This document shows positions 49,522-62,490 of a stretch of 64,000 nucleotides of DNA, piece by piece. The DNA comes from an uncultured Coriobacteriaceae bacterium (GTDB taxonomy: Bacteria; Actinomycetota; Coriobacteriia; Coriobacteriales; Atopobiaceae): assembly GCA_902780305.1 (NCBI GenBank), contig CACZFB010000011.1, forward strand, positions 1 through 64,000, written 5' to 3'. The stretch's first letter is position 1; every line of letters begins with the position of its first letter. The position numbers and the translations under genes were made by a program. The notes beneath the pieces are model-generated. The model did no database searches, was not told the origin of the DNA, and saw nothing but the letters and a program-made list of their open reading frames with translations.

Positions 49522-51327
49522 CTACGTCCCCTCCAGGAAGGCACCGGTCTGGCGGTCCCACAGGCTCTCGTAGGTGCCGCCCGCGTGGCTGAGCTCGGCA
49601 TGCGTGCCATCCTCCACGATGTTGCCCTCCTCGAGCACCACGATGCGGTCGAGGGCGGCTACGGTAGAGAGGCGGTGGGCCACCACGATGCTGGTGCGCC
49701 CGCGCATGAGGTTCTCGAGCGCGCCCTGGACGAGGGCCTCGGACTCCGAGTCCAGTGCGCTCGTGGCCTCGTCGAGTACCAGAATGGGGCAGTCGGCCAG
49801 TATCGCGCGGGCGATCGCGACCCTCTGGCGCTGGCCGCCGGAGAGCTTGACGCCGCGTTCTCCCACCATGGTGTCGAGGCCTGCGGGCAGCCGGTCCACG
49901 AACTCGAGTGCGTTGGCAAGCCGCGCCGCCTCCCGGATCTCCTCGTCGGTGGCGTTAGGGCGTCCGTAGGCGATGTTCTCGCGGATGGAGCGATGGAAGA
50001 GCAGGGCTTCCTGTGGCACGTAGCCGACCTGTCGGCGCAGGCTCTGCTGCGTGCAGGCGCTCACGTCCTGGCCGTCCACCAGAATCTGGCCGCCCTGCAC
50101 GTTGGAGAGTCGCAGCAGTAACTTGGTGAGCGTGGTTTTGCCCGAGCCCGAGTGCCCCACCAGGCCAACGCGTTGTCCAGCAGGTACGTGGAGGTCCAAA
50201 TCACTGAACACGAAGTCGTTCTGCGCGGCGTCGGGATAGCGGAACGATAGGTGGCAGAAGTCGATGGCACCCTCGCGCACCACGAGCTCGGGCGCGTTGG
50301 GCGCGTCCTCCACCAGGCGCGGCTCGTCCAGAATCTTGGTCATCTCGGCCGCGTCACCAAGCGCGCGGTTGATGCGCTGCATCATGGAGTTAAAGTAGTT
50401 AAAGCGCATGGTGAGGTTGTAGGTATAGGTGAACATCATTACCAGCGTGCCCACGCTGATGCCAAACCAGGCGTTGCCTCCGCACACGAAGATGGAGGTA
50501 ATAAACATAATAAAGGTAATGATCGTGGAGGTCATGGCGCCGCGTCGCATCATGGCGTTCATGGATATGCGTTCGGTGGCCATTGCCTCGTGGTCTGCCG
50601 CGTCGAACAGCTCACGCTCGTAGTCCTCGCGCCCGCAGGTCTTTACGGCCAGTATGTTGGTGACGGCGTCCGATAGCACGCCCGAGAGCTTGCTTTGGGC
50701 GGCGGCGGTGTTTGCCGAGAGGGGCAAGATGCGCTCGTACATGGAGTAGGCGACCACCACATAGACGACGAGCATGGCAAAAAGACACACGACGAACAGG
50801 GGACTCGCCGGCCAAAGCAGCACGATGGTGCACACGATGCTGGCAATGGTGGGGATGAGCGAGTACACCACCACATCCACGAGCGCGGTATAGCCATTGG
50901 TAAAGCGGCTGGTCTGGCTTACCAGGCTGCCGCCAAAGCGACTCGTGTGAAACGTCATCGACTGGTTGGAGAGGGTGTCGAAGCAGAGGCGCGACAGGTG
51001 GTAGTTGCCGTTCATCTCCAACCGCATCACCGACCAGTCCTGTAGCTTGGAGCAGGCCTGCCCCACGGCGTTTACCGCCAGAAGGCCAACGATATAGGGG
51101 GTAAAGACGGCAAAGACCTGCTGGGCGGGCACGGGATCGCCCGATATGCGGTCCACGATGAGCCCCATCACCCACGTGTTCGCGTAGTTGAGCAGGGCGG
51201 TGTAGGTTACACTGGTAAAGACGGCCATAAAGGTGGCAAACGGTCGCTTTCTGGTTACCCACCAAAACCAGTGAAGGGTTCGGCGGATGGTCGATCGGTC
51301 GCGAGGCGCCGCGTTTCGTTGTGACAA
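49522..51327 (-). CDS. ABC exporter, fused membrane and ATPase domains (half transporter)
   Basis: A 601-residue type IV ABC exporter. Six membrane helices in about residues 35-330 (RKRPFATFMAVFTSVTYTALLNYANTWVMG, VGQACSKLQDW, ALVDVVVYSLIPTIASIVCTIVLLW), then the ATPase with Walker A VGHSGSGKTTLTK, signature KLSGGQRQRVAIARAIL, Walker B ILVLDEATSALDSES and H-loop VAHRLSTVAAL. The start is TTG at 51327 with GGGAGG 6 bp before; a longer frame upstream has no RBS. A homodimer is expected as no second half lies alongside. Cargo unknown. Confidence 0.93.
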   Translation of the reverse strand: MSQRNAAPRDRSTIRRTLHWFWWVTRKRPFATFMAVFTSVTYTALLNYANTWVMGLIVDRISGDPVPAQQVFAVFTPYIVGLLAVNAVGQACSKLQDWSVMRLEMNGNYHLSRLCFDTLSNQSMTFHTSRFGGSLVSQTSRFTNGYTALVDVVVYSLIPTIASIVCTIVLLWPASPLFVVCLFAMLVVYVVVAYSMYERILPLSANTAAAQSKLSGVLSDAVTNILAVKTCGREDYERELFDAADHEAMATERISMNAMMRRGAMTSTIITFIMFITSIFVCGGNAWFGISVGTLVMMFTYTYNLTMRFNYFNSMMQRINRALGDAAEMTKILDEPRLVEDAPNAPELVVREGAIDFCHLSFRYPDAAQNDFVFSDLDLHVPAGQRVGLVGHSGSGKTTLTKLLLRLSNVQGGQILVDGQDVSACTQQSLRRQVGYVPQEALLFHRSIRENIAYGRPNATDEEIREAARLANALEFVDRLPAGLDTMVGERGVKLSGGQRQRVAIARAILADCPILVLDEATSALDSESEALVQGALENLMRGRTSIVVAHRLSTVAALDRIVVLEEGNIVEDGTHAELSHAGGTYESLWDRQTGAFLEGT

Positions 51328-51457
51328 GAGGTACCTCCCTGCAGCCTTGTAGCGCAGTTCGAACACGGCTCTCGTCCTAGGCCGCCGCCACGCCAATCAC
51401 CCTGTGCGCACACCCGTATGGTGGCATAACTCCCCGGGCGACGCAACGAGCCACTTG

Positions 51458-52981
51458 CTATGCGCGCCACGCGACGGCTGCCACGAGTGCCTTGTCTCCC
51501 AATGTGGCCTGGCATATCTCCATACGCTCGATGCCCATCTTGCGCAGGGCACGCTGCGCGGCGCCGTGCCGCAGGCCGCCATGCTCGACCCATGGCTCCT
51601 CCATGCCGAAGTCTCGCACCTCAAACGCAAGAGGCTCGTCGTGGGTCGCATACCACAGGCGCAGGGCGTGCGCGCAGGCCTTGAACGCGGCCTCCTTGGC
51701 GCCAAAGAGCGTGGCAAAGGCAAGGGGAAGGTCCTGTGGATACAGCGTGTGCGCAAGTTCCAGTTCGCGTTTGGAGAATAGGGATTCGAGCAGCCGCTCG
51801 GTTCCCGGCCGCGCGAAGTAGCTGGCGGGTGCGAGGTCGAGCCCCACACCGGCAACCGGTGAGTCCTGCTGCGTGCGCACGAGTGCGCACGCCAGCGTGT
51901 GACCCTCGTCACAAAGACTTACCAGCAGGTCGTGTCGCTCGTTGCCACGCGCGTCGACCACCAGCGGTGCCCCCCGGTCGTCGTAGGCAATGGGCAGCGT
52001 CAGGCTGGCGTTGCGATCGCCCAGGTCTATGTGACCCGACGTATGGGCACCCCACGAAGGGGCACCGCCGCGTATGGTTACTTCCAGGTCGACTGGCCTG
52101 CGCATGGCCGGTGCCGGGCTCCATGCGAGGTCGTCTACCGGGAACTGCGTTCCAGCGGCAAACGGCACAACGCGGTGACCGAGCTGCTCTTGCAGCAGGG
52201 CGATCGCATGCTCGCCGGTACAGTGCCCCGTCCACACGCATTGGACGTCTGCCGCGCGCAGCGCTTGTGCCGCCTCGTGCACCTTGGCGTCGTTGGAGCG
52301 AAACAGGTGGAGACCACCCACGAAGGCGGCGATGCGCCTACCGGGGAACGCCGCGCGGACCTCGCGCACAATGGCATCGGGACCGGCATGCGAGCAGCTG
52401 CTTAGGACTGCGAGCGCCGGTCCCCGCGCGCCGTCCAGCTCGAACACGAGGCTCATCTCGTGAGCAAAGTCATCGGGGACCCACGCCGTTCCGTCGGTCC
52501 TGAGCATTCCGTCACGTCTGCCCTTGTCGGCCAAGCTGGGCGTGGTGTGCGGCACGAGGTGGATTCCGGGCGCGATGGTCGTCGTGTGGCTCGTGGGGAC
52601 GCGACGCAGACGTTCCGCGTGATGGTCCATCGTCCCGCGGCGAATGCCAATGTAGTGGGGCTGGCCTGCTTCGCCTCCGGTGGACCAACATGTCTCGGCG
52701 CACGCCTCGCTCAGGTAGAGCGGTGCGTGGGCGTTGCGCGCAAAGAACTCATCCATGCCGTCGGCGTGGTCGTAGTGCGCGTGCGACAGCACGGCATAGT
52801 CAACAGAACCAAGGTCGATGCCCAATGCCCGGGCGTTTCGCGCGAAGGCGTCGGACTGGCCGAAGTCGAGCAACACCGTCCTGGATCCATAGCGTACGTG
52901 CAGGGACAAGCCCCACTCGCAACGCATCCCCGGCGCCTCGTGGTTGTCCACGAGCACGGTCACAAACAGCTGTGATGGCAT
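51458..52981 (-). CDS. Fusion of MBL-fold hydrolase and 4'-phosphopantetheinyl transferase
   Basis: A 507-residue fusion. Residues 1-~275 are a metallo-beta-lactamase-fold enzyme of the 7,8-dihydropterin-6-methyl-phosphate-synthase-like group: LSHAHYDHADGMD near 66-78, AVLSSCSHAGPDAIV near 190, FVGGLHLF and VWTGHCTGEHA. The C-terminal ~200 residues resemble a holo-ACP synthase/Sfp-type transferase: LLVSLCDEGHTLACALVR, the Mg-binding AGVGLDLAPA, LFSKRELEL and LFGAKEAAFKACAHALRLW. It would load phosphopantetheine onto a carrier protein. Start at 52981 with GGGGAGG upstream. The P1 peptidase gene precedes it by 34 bp. I know of no described protein with this architecture. Confidence 0.78.
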   Translation of the reverse strand: MPSQLFVTVLVDNHEAPGMRCEWGLSLHVRYGSRTVLLDFGQSDAFARNARALGIDLGSVDYAVLSHAHYDHADGMDEFFARNAHAPLYLSEACAETCWSTGGEAGQPHYIGIRRGTMDHHAERLRRVPTSHTTTIAPGIHLVPHTTPSLADKGRRDGMLRTDGTAWVPDDFAHEMSLVFELDGARGPALAVLSSCSHAGPDAIVREVRAAFPGRRIAAFVGGLHLFRSNDAKVHEAAQALRAADVQCVWTGHCTGEHAIALLQEQLGHRVVPFAAGTQFPVDDLAWSPAPAMRRPVDLEVTIRGGAPSWGAHTSGHIDLGDRNASLTLPIAYDDRGAPLVVDARGNERHDLLVSLCDEGHTLACALVRTQQDSPVAGVGLDLAPASYFARPGTERLLESLFSKRELELAHTLYPQDLPLAFATLFGAKEAAFKACAHALRLWYATHDEPLAFEVRDFGMEEPWVEHGGLRHGAAQRALRKMGIERMEICQATLGDKALVAAVAWRA

Positions 52982-53015
52982 CGCTGCCTCCCCAACGCCC
53001 GCTTGGCGTGTACCG

Positions 53016-54008
53016 TTATTGCAAGTCGCATGCCGCCTTGAGCCCGTAGGCGGGACGGGCACTCGTGGCGGCGTTTACGATGGCGCGTTCCAACGCGCGG
53101 GTGGCAAGCGCACCTACGATGTCCACGGCCGCGGGAACCTCGGCCGTGGAGAGCACGAAGATGGTGTCCCCGTCGGATGTGGTGTGCGTTGGGAAGATGG
53201 TGTGGGCATAGGCATCCGCGCACATCTGGGCAACCTTGGTCGCCTGCGCCTTGGAGAGCTGTGCGTTGGTGACGACACACGAGATGGTGGTGTTGGTGCG
53301 CTCGGGAATGGGGGGCGCGAAGTTGTCGGCTGCCTCGCCCAGCAGGGTGTTGAGGGTGCCCGCGATGCGGGAGCCGTCGGCCGAGAGCAAGCCGGCCACA
53401 AACGACCCTGTGGTCGGGTCCACCACGTCGCCGCAGGCGTTGACGGCGGCCACCGCACCGCAGGTGAGCTCCCCCAGCTGCTCCACCGCATCGCCGAGAC
53501 CGGTCTTCATGGCACGCTCCGGCCCGGCGAACTTGCCTACGGAGCAGCCGGTGCCGGCGCCTACGTTTCCGCGTGCGAGGGGCGAGCGTTGCTCTGGGGG
53601 CAGGTCCCGCTCCTGCAGTGCCGCGTGTGTTGCCTGCGCCCCATCGCTTGCCGTTGGCCGTACGCTCGGATCGCCCACGGCCAGATCGAACAGGCAGGCC
53701 CCGCTCACGATGGGCGCCAGACTTACACCCACGTCGAGCCCGATGCCCGCACGCTCGAGTTCCTCGGTGACGCCGCAGGTGGATGCGAGCCCAAAGACGC
53801 TTCCTCCCGAAAGCACCACGGCATGCAGTACCCCAACAGTCTCCTCGGGTCGCAGCAGGTCCGTCTCGCGCGTGGCGGGCGCGCCACCGCGCACGTCCAC
53901 GCCGCCCACACCGCCTTTGGGGCACAGGATAACCGTGCAGCCTGTGCCTGCCTCCGCGTTGGTGGCATGCGCTGCCAAGATGCCGGGAATCTGGGTAATG
54001 CTGTCCAT
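53016..54008 (-). CDS. P1-family (DmpA-like) aminopeptidase
   Basis: A 330-residue member of peptidase family P1 (L-aminopeptidase/D-esterase, DmpA), an Ntn-type enzyme that cleaves itself. Visible: GGVGGVDVRGGAPATRETDLLRPE, LSGGSVFGLASTCGVTEELE, GNVGAGTGCSVGKFAG and the self-cleavage/nucleophile region NTTISCVVTNAQLSKAQATKVAQM near residue 250. Start at 54008 with AAGGAGG upstream. First of two genes on this strand; the MBL-PPTase fusion follows. Confidence 0.9.
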   Translation of the reverse strand: MDSITQIPGILAAHATNAEAGTGCTVILCPKGGVGGVDVRGGAPATRETDLLRPEETVGVLHAVVLSGGSVFGLASTCGVTEELERAGIGLDVGVSLAPIVSGACLFDLAVGDPSVRPTASDGAQATHAALQERDLPPEQRSPLARGNVGAGTGCSVGKFAGPERAMKTGLGDAVEQLGELTCGAVAAVNACGDVVDPTTGSFVAGLLSADGSRIAGTLNTLLGEAADNFAPPIPERTNTTISCVVTNAQLSKAQATKVAQMCADAYAHTIFPTHTTSDGDTIFVLSTAEVPAAVDIVGALATRALERAIVNAATSARPAYGLKAACDLQ

Positions 54009-56022
<2,014 letters not shown>

Positions 56023-56050
56023 GTCCTCGGCGGCCTGAGCGAGGTCTTGA

Positions 56051-56127
56051 CGTGGTACGCGGGGGACAGTCCCCGGTATGCAGGGGACTGTCCCCTATAT
56101 ACCGGGGACTGTCCCCCAAATACCACG
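56051..56127. repeat. Family A repeat, three cores
   Basis: CGTGGTACGCGGGGGACAGT begins the unit, which holds three GGGGACWGTCCCC cores in a row separated by GGTATGCA and TATATACC, and closes AAATACCACG. It lies between the GH1 gene and the convergent aldo/keto reductase gene, as a likely bidirectional terminator. Confidence 0.8.
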
Positions 56128-56138
56128 GAGCGCAGTCG

Positions 56139-57272
56139 CTAGTCCTCGTCCATCAGGTCGGCGAAATCGGCCAGCACGAGTGGGATGTTTATCTGCTGTG
56201 GGCACACGGCGGCGCAGCTGCCGCAGCCGATGCAGGCGCTGGGCAGCTTGTCGTCGGGAAGCGCGCTCAGCGCCATGGGCGCAATAAAGCCGCCACCGGT
56301 GAACTCATGCTCGTTGTAGAGCGCAATGAGGTGTGGGATGTCCAGCTCCATGGGGCAGTGGCTCGTGCAGTAGTGGCAGGCGGTGCAGGGCACGCCGGTG
56401 GCCATGGAGTCCCCAATGGCGAGGATGGCGCCCCACTCCTCCTGGCCCAGGGGCTTGTCCTCGTCCCACGTGGCGACGTTCTGCTGCAGTTGCTCCATGT
56501 TGGACATGCCCGAGAGCACCATGGTGACGCCGGGCACCGTCTGCAGGAAGCGGAAGGCCCATGCGGGGACGGTCTCTTGGGGACGAAAAGCGGCAAGGAC
56601 GTCGCTGTGCTCGCTGGGCAGTGTGGCAAGCAGCCCACCGCGCAGAGGCTCCATCACCCACACGGGTATGCCATACTTGCCAAGCAGCGCTACTTTCTGC
56701 TCGTCCCGCTGGAAGTGCCAGTCGATGTAGTTGAGCTGCAGCTGGCAGAACTCCATGTGTTCTCCGTAGGCCTCGAGGAAGGTCTTGAGCACCGGCAGCG
56801 CCCCGTGGCACGAGAAGCCCAGGTGACGAATGCGGCCAGCCCGCTTTTGCTCGAGCAGATAGGCCATGGTGCCAAAGCGGTCCTCGGCCAGGTAGTCGTC
56901 GATGTTGGACTCCGTCACGTTGTGGCAGAGGTAGAAGTCAAAGTAGTCCACGCCGCACTTTTGCAGCTGTTTTTCGAAAATCTCCTCGACCTTGCCAAAG
57001 TTGCTGTTGTCGTACCCCGGGAACTTGGTGGCCAGGTAGAAGCTCTCGCGCGGGTACTTGGCCAGCGCGCGGCCGAGCACCTCCTCGGAGTGACCACCAT
57101 GGTAGCCCCAAGCCGTGTCGTAGTAGTTGATGCCATGCTCCATGGCATAGTCCACCATGGCGGCAGCTGCCAGCTCGTCGATCTGACTGTCGTCGCCGTC
57201 GATCGTAGGCAGGCGCATGGCGCCAAGACCCAGTCCCGAGAGCTTGAGGTCGGCAAAGTCACGATAGATCAT
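56139..57272 (-). CDS. Aldo/keto reductase with C-terminal 4Fe-4S ferredoxin domain
   Basis: A 377-residue protein. The AKR barrel starts RDFADLKLSGLGLGAMRLP; the catalytic tetrad is seen in NYYDTAWGYHGG (Asp, Tyr), LATKFPGYD (Lys) and DFYLCHNV (His). The C-terminus carries two cysteine motifs, VPCTACHYCTSHCPMELDI and SACIGCGSCAAVCPQQINI, for two 4Fe-4S clusters. This type is common in strict anaerobes and may reduce substrates with electrons from ferredoxin. GGAG precedes the ATG at 57272. The substrate is unknown. Confidence 0.92.
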   Translation of the reverse strand: MIYRDFADLKLSGLGLGAMRLPTIDGDDSQIDELAAAAMVDYAMEHGINYYDTAWGYHGGHSEEVLGRALAKYPRESFYLATKFPGYDNSNFGKVEEIFEKQLQKCGVDYFDFYLCHNVTESNIDDYLAEDRFGTMAYLLEQKRAGRIRHLGFSCHGALPVLKTFLEAYGEHMEFCQLQLNYIDWHFQRDEQKVALLGKYGIPVWVMEPLRGGLLATLPSEHSDVLAAFRPQETVPAWAFRFLQTVPGVTMVLSGMSNMEQLQQNVATWDEDKPLGQEEWGAILAIGDSMATGVPCTACHYCTSHCPMELDIPHLIALYNEHEFTGGGFIAPMALSALPDDKLPSACIGCGSCAAVCPQQINIPLVLADFADLMDED

Positions 57273-57336
57273 GGGTGTCTCCTCTCCTGGCGCAAACGCC
57301 CCGTCGTTCGCGCATTCTGACAACATGTAAAGGTGC

Positions 57337-58269
57337 TTATGCCAAGAACAGTACCACGAGCGTATACGCGATAAGCGTAACAATGATGTAAAGCGACATA
57401 AACGCCGAGGTAAAGCCTGCGTCGTCTTTGTTCTTGTACAACGGCGTGAGCAGGGGTGCCATGCCAAAGCCGGTGGGGCACATAAAGTAGATAAGCACTG
57501 CAATGAGGAACTCGCGGTTTGCCATGCGTGCCCCAAACAGCAGGAAGAAGCCGCCAATAATCAGCGCGCTCCACGCGAGCCTCACTGCGCCCAGGCGCAG
57601 GATGGGTCCTATGGTGTCCTTGTCCACGGTAAGATCGTAGCCGAGGCAAAACAGTATGATGGCGACGATGGGGCTGGTCGCCATCGAAATCGTAGCCGTC
57701 CACGCCGGTCCGAAGGCGGAGGCCACGATGAGGTTGTACAACCCCGTGAGGTTCATAACGAGGCCCGCCGTGACGGCGATGATAAACGGGTTCGTAACGA
57801 TGTTGCGCACCAGGTCACCTGCGCTGGAGCTCGACGAAGCGTCGCGCGCCACCATTATGGGAATAACGATAAAGCAGGTAAAGGTACCAGCGAGGTCGAA
57901 GATTACGGTGTTCGAAGAGCCGGCAACGATGGAGAGGTATAGCGGCAGCGCCACGTTGCCGCCCTCATGCGTGGCCAGCAGGTACTTGGAGAAGTGCCCT
58001 CGCTCGCGTCCGGTAAAGGCGCTGGTAATCGGCCCCACCACGAGTAGCGCGAGCAGATACATGACGGCCACGTACCCCACCACGGGCAGCACGCTGGCAT
58101 CGAGGTCAGCGCTGGCGAGCAGGTTAAAGATGAGGATGGGGAAGAGTATCCCAAACAGGATGTCGTTGGCGCCCGCCTTTTGCTCGGGCGTCACCCACCC
58201 CAACGCGCGGCTCGCGAAGCCGAGCGCGAGCATAAAGAACACGGGCAAAAGCGTGGTGATTGCAGCCAT
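57337..58269 (-). CDS. AEC-family transporter (auxin efflux carrier-like)
   Basis: A 310-residue ten-helix membrane protein of the AEC family: ITTLLPVFFMLALGFASRALGWVTPEQKAGANDILFGILFPILIFNLLASADL at the start, AGGVMNLTGLYNL-like middle (VTAGLVMNLTGLYNLIVAS) and a C-terminal PTGFGMAPLLTPLYKNKDDAGFTSAFMSLYIIVTLIAYTL. Members move malate, malonate or other small acids. It is directly upstream of the aldo/keto reductase gene on the same strand (64 bp), so a joint pathway is possible. Confidence 0.88.
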   Translation of the reverse strand: MAAITTLLPVFFMLALGFASRALGWVTPEQKAGANDILFGILFPILIFNLLASADLDASVLPVVGYVAVMYLLALLVVGPITSAFTGRERGHFSKYLLATHEGGNVALPLYLSIVAGSSNTVIFDLAGTFTCFIVIPIMVARDASSSSSAGDLVRNIVTNPFIIAVTAGLVMNLTGLYNLIVASAFGPAWTATISMATSPIVAIILFCLGYDLTVDKDTIGPILRLGAVRLAWSALIIGGFFLLFGARMANREFLIAVLIYFMCPTGFGMAPLLTPLYKNKDDAGFTSAFMSLYIIVTLIAYTLVVLFLA

Positions 58270-58422
58270 GGCCAGCCTCTCGTACGTAAGCGAATCGTGA
58301 TGATTCTATTATTTAGATAAGATGAATCCATGTCCAATACAAATCGTTTTTCGCTCGCCATGCGTTATGCGTATGACAAGTTTTGCGATCTGTCACCGCG
58401 TCCCCGACCCGTCCGCTCGTCC

Positions 58423-59280
58423 TCATCGCCTGCCACAGCACCTCTTGTACTTCTTACCACTGCCGCAGGGACATGGGTCGTTGCGCCCGACCTTTGTGGC
58501 GGGAGTGGGTGCCGCCGCGGGAGTCTCCCGTGCGTTTACAAAGGGCACCACATGACCTTCTCCCTCGTAGAGCCGGCGCATCTCGTCGTATTCCGAGAAC
58601 AGCGTTCCGTCGGGCTCGATGCGCATGCGCAGCACGTCGTACAGGTCCCTGGGAAAGGTGCGGTCGAACTCCTTGGCGAAGGTCTGCCGCACGTGGACGT
58701 AGGCATCGTCGATTCGGGCGGCGTCGCTCAAACACAGGTCGTAGTCATTTGCCCATGTCGAAATCTCGTGCACGCCCCTAAATCGCTTGTCGAACGCGGT
58801 CACGCTCAAGACGCGCCACGTCCGCGCCAAAGGTGGCACCACCTTCCAGGCGCGCTGCCAGACGTCTGCCACCGTCCGTGGGTCGGCACCGCTCTCTAAC
58901 AGGCTGTACCCATCCAAAATGTGACGGTTGAGGGTGTCGGACGAGACCCAATCGGGGTATCGACGGCAGCACAGTTCCATAAGGCACATAAACGCAAGGT
59001 CGCTGTCGGCGCCATACGCCGGGCTTGGACTGCGCTCAACCAGACGATCGAACACCTCGTCGGAGGAGGTGCACGCCTCCACGAGCTCGTCGAGCTCCTG
59101 CTCCGTGCAGGGCAGCCCCTCGGCATTGAGTGCGGGCAGCAGCTCCGAGGTGGGAACGCGCTCCAAGTCTTCAAGGTCCATCAGGCCCATGGGGTTGCGA
59201 AACCCCCTTTCCAAGGCCATGCGGGCCTTCTTCTCGACGATGGCATCGAGGGTGGGGGAGGGCGATTGCGGGTCTGGCAT
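58423..59280 (-). CDS. SEC-C zinc-finger protein
   Basis: A 285-residue protein ending with a canonical SEC-C motif [18 protein letters not shown] (CxC...CC, zinc binding), preceded by an Ala/Pro linker ([11 protein letters not shown]). The first ~250 residues are helical with no recognised domain; there are two cysteine-containing helices ([13 protein letters not shown]). In SecA the same motif contacts SecB and the ribosome; in stand-alone proteins its role is unknown. AGGAG precedes the ATG. Confidence 0.85.
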   Translation of the reverse strand: MPDPQSPSPTLDAIVEKKARMALERGFRNPMGLMDLEDLERVPTSELLPALNAEGLPCTEQELDELVEACTSSDEVFDRLVERSPSPAYGADSDLAFMCLMELCCRRYPDWVSSDTLNRHILDGYSLLESGADPRTVADVWQRAWKVVPPLARTWRVLSVTAFDKRFRGVHEISTWANDYDLCLSDAARIDDAYVHVRQTFAKEFDRTFPRDLYDVLRMRIEPDGTLFSEYDEMRRLYEGEGHVVPFVNARETPAAAPTPATKVGRNDPCPCGSGKKYKRCCGRR

Positions 59281-59426
59281 GGTGGTCTCCTAGCGTCGGC
59301 AGTTCCCTAGTGAAGTATAGCGTTTCGCAAATGGCACGGTGTTTTGAGGAGCAGCTACCACGCACAGGGCGGGACCCATCTCTGAGCGGTTTGCCAATAG
59401 AAAAGATTTCATGCATGTTTGAATAA

Positions 59427-60848
<1,422 letters not shown>

Positions 60849-60862
60849 TCCTCCTGAGGCAT

Positions 60863-60934
60863 GCCTATCGAAGGGGATGACCCCCACTGATTGTTGCAAA
60901 CGGCAATCAGTGGGGGTCATCCCCTTCGATAGGC
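60863..60934. repeat. Family B inverted repeat, perfect 31-bp arms
   Basis: Arms 60863-60893 and 60904-60934 are perfect complements with a 10-base loop; the arm begins GCCTATCGAAGGGGATGACC and continues CCCACTGATTG. It lies between the convergent GH1 and murE genes. Likely bidirectional terminator. Confidence 0.9.
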
Positions 60935-60965
60935 AGGTTTCCGAACGGCCGATGCGTCCCACGGC

Positions 60966-62429
60966 CTACCGCAGTGCTCGAAGCTCCTCTCGAACGACCT
61001 CGCGGTCATCGAAGCGCAGGGTCGTGGCGCCAATGGTCTGCGTGGACTCGTGGCCCTTGCCGGCAACGAGCACCACGTCGCCGGGGCGTGCCCACGCCAG
61101 GGCGTCTCGAATCGCCTTGCGTCGGTCCAGCTGGACGTGCGCCCGTGCGACGTTGTCCCCCATGCCGGCAACCGTCTGATCGGCGATGCTTGCGGGATTC
61201 TCGGAGCGTGGGTTGTCGCTGGTAACCACGATGAGGTCGGCCTGCGTCGCAGCCTCGCCCATAACGGGACGTTTGCCCTGATCGCGGTCTCCGCCACAGC
61301 CAAAGACGACTGCCACCCGACCCGTGGCTCCCTCCTTGGCTGCGCGAATCGCGCAGGCGAGCTCCTCGGGCGTGTGCGCAAAGTCCACGATCACCGAGAA
61401 ACCCTGGTCCGTGGCGTCTATGCGCTCCATGCGTCCCGGGACACCCGGGAAGCTGGCGAGCGAGGCGGCGCCACGCGCGGGGTCAAGGCCAAGCTCGTGC
61501 ACGCTGGCCAGGGCGACGAGCGCGTTAAGCGCATTGAACTGCCCCGGAAGCGGCAGCTCAAAGTGCAGCTCCTGTCCAAACGCCTGTGCCCGAACGAGGC
61601 TGCCTGTAAGGCCGCGGGTCACGAACTCGGTAAGGCACACGTCTGCCGCGGGATTGCTGCCCACCTCCACGACTGCCAGGCCAGCCTCGCGGATGAGGCC
61701 CATAAGGCGAGAGCCCCATTGTGAGGACGTGCACACGACGCGTGACGCGACGTCCTCCTCCAAAAAAAGGCGCGTCTTAACCGCAAAGTAGTCCTCCATG
61801 TCCTGATGCAGGTCCATGTGCTCACGCGAGAGGTTGGTGAAGGCCGCAACCGAAAAACGGGTGTGGGCGCAGCGATGCGTGAGCAGCGCATGGCTCGAGA
61901 CCTCCATGGACACCGCCTGTGCACCCATATCCCTCATGCGACCGAGTATCTCCTGCAGGTCACGGGACTCGGGAGTGGTGTATATGTGCGGAAACACGAC
62001 GTCGTTCATGCGGTTGCACACGGTCCCCAGGATTCCGCAGCTCATGCCGGCCGAGCGCAGCAGGTGTTCGACGAGCATGGCGACGGTCGTCTTGCCGGCG
62101 GTCCCCGTGACACCTGCTACCTGCATGTGCTTCGAGGCATTGCCAAAGAGGTTTGCCGACGCCAACGCAAGGGCATCGCGCGCATCGTGTACGACGACCT
62201 GCGGAATCGCCAGGTCGAGCTCCCGCTCGACGACGAGCGCGGCGGCGCCCCTGCCTGCAGCATCGGCCGCGAAGTCGTGTCCGTCGTATGCCGCGCCCGG
62301 TACGCACACAAACAGCGATCCTGGCACCATGCGCCGCGAGTCGTACGCCACGTCCGTTACCACAAGATCCCTCGAAGCCCCTCGAACCAAGCGGCAGGCA
62401 ATGCCGCGTAGCACCTCACCCAGTAACAT
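60966..62429 (-). CDS. murE: UDP-MurNAc-tripeptide synthetase
   Basis: A 487-residue Mur ligase that adds the third residue of the peptidoglycan stem. ATP loop VAGVTGTAGKTTVAMLVEHLL near residue 107; the carbamylated-lysine region and MEVSSHALLTHRC; the C-terminal domain has SDNPRSENP, the DNPR motif that in characterised enzymes marks meso-diaminopimelate specificity. The start at 62429 follows AAGGTGA. It stands apart from the dcw cluster. Confidence 0.93.
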   Translation of the reverse strand: MLLGEVLRGIACRLVRGASRDLVVTDVAYDSRRMVPGSLFVCVPGAAYDGHDFAADAAGRGAAALVVERELDLAIPQVVVHDARDALALASANLFGNASKHMQVAGVTGTAGKTTVAMLVEHLLRSAGMSCGILGTVCNRMNDVVFPHIYTTPESRDLQEILGRMRDMGAQAVSMEVSSHALLTHRCAHTRFSVAAFTNLSREHMDLHQDMEDYFAVKTRLFLEEDVASRVVCTSSQWGSRLMGLIREAGLAVVEVGSNPAADVCLTEFVTRGLTGSLVRAQAFGQELHFELPLPGQFNALNALVALASVHELGLDPARGAASLASFPGVPGRMERIDATDQGFSVIVDFAHTPEELACAIRAAKEGATGRVAVVFGCGGDRDQGKRPVMGEAATQADLIVVTSDNPRSENPASIADQTVAGMGDNVARAHVQLDRRKAIRDALAWARPGDVVLVAGKGHESTQTIGATTLRFDDREVVREELRALR

Positions 62430-62490
62430 GCGTCACCTTACCCTCTCTGTATGCCAGGACGTACGAATGAAATGAGGCCGTTTTCACGGG

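Noticed and set aside
58330-58395. Short plus-strand frame MSNTNRFSLAMRYAYDKFCDL
   Set aside because: AT-richer than its surroundings and protein-like for ~20 codons, but no RBS and it then runs antisense into the SEC-C gene; at most a relic.
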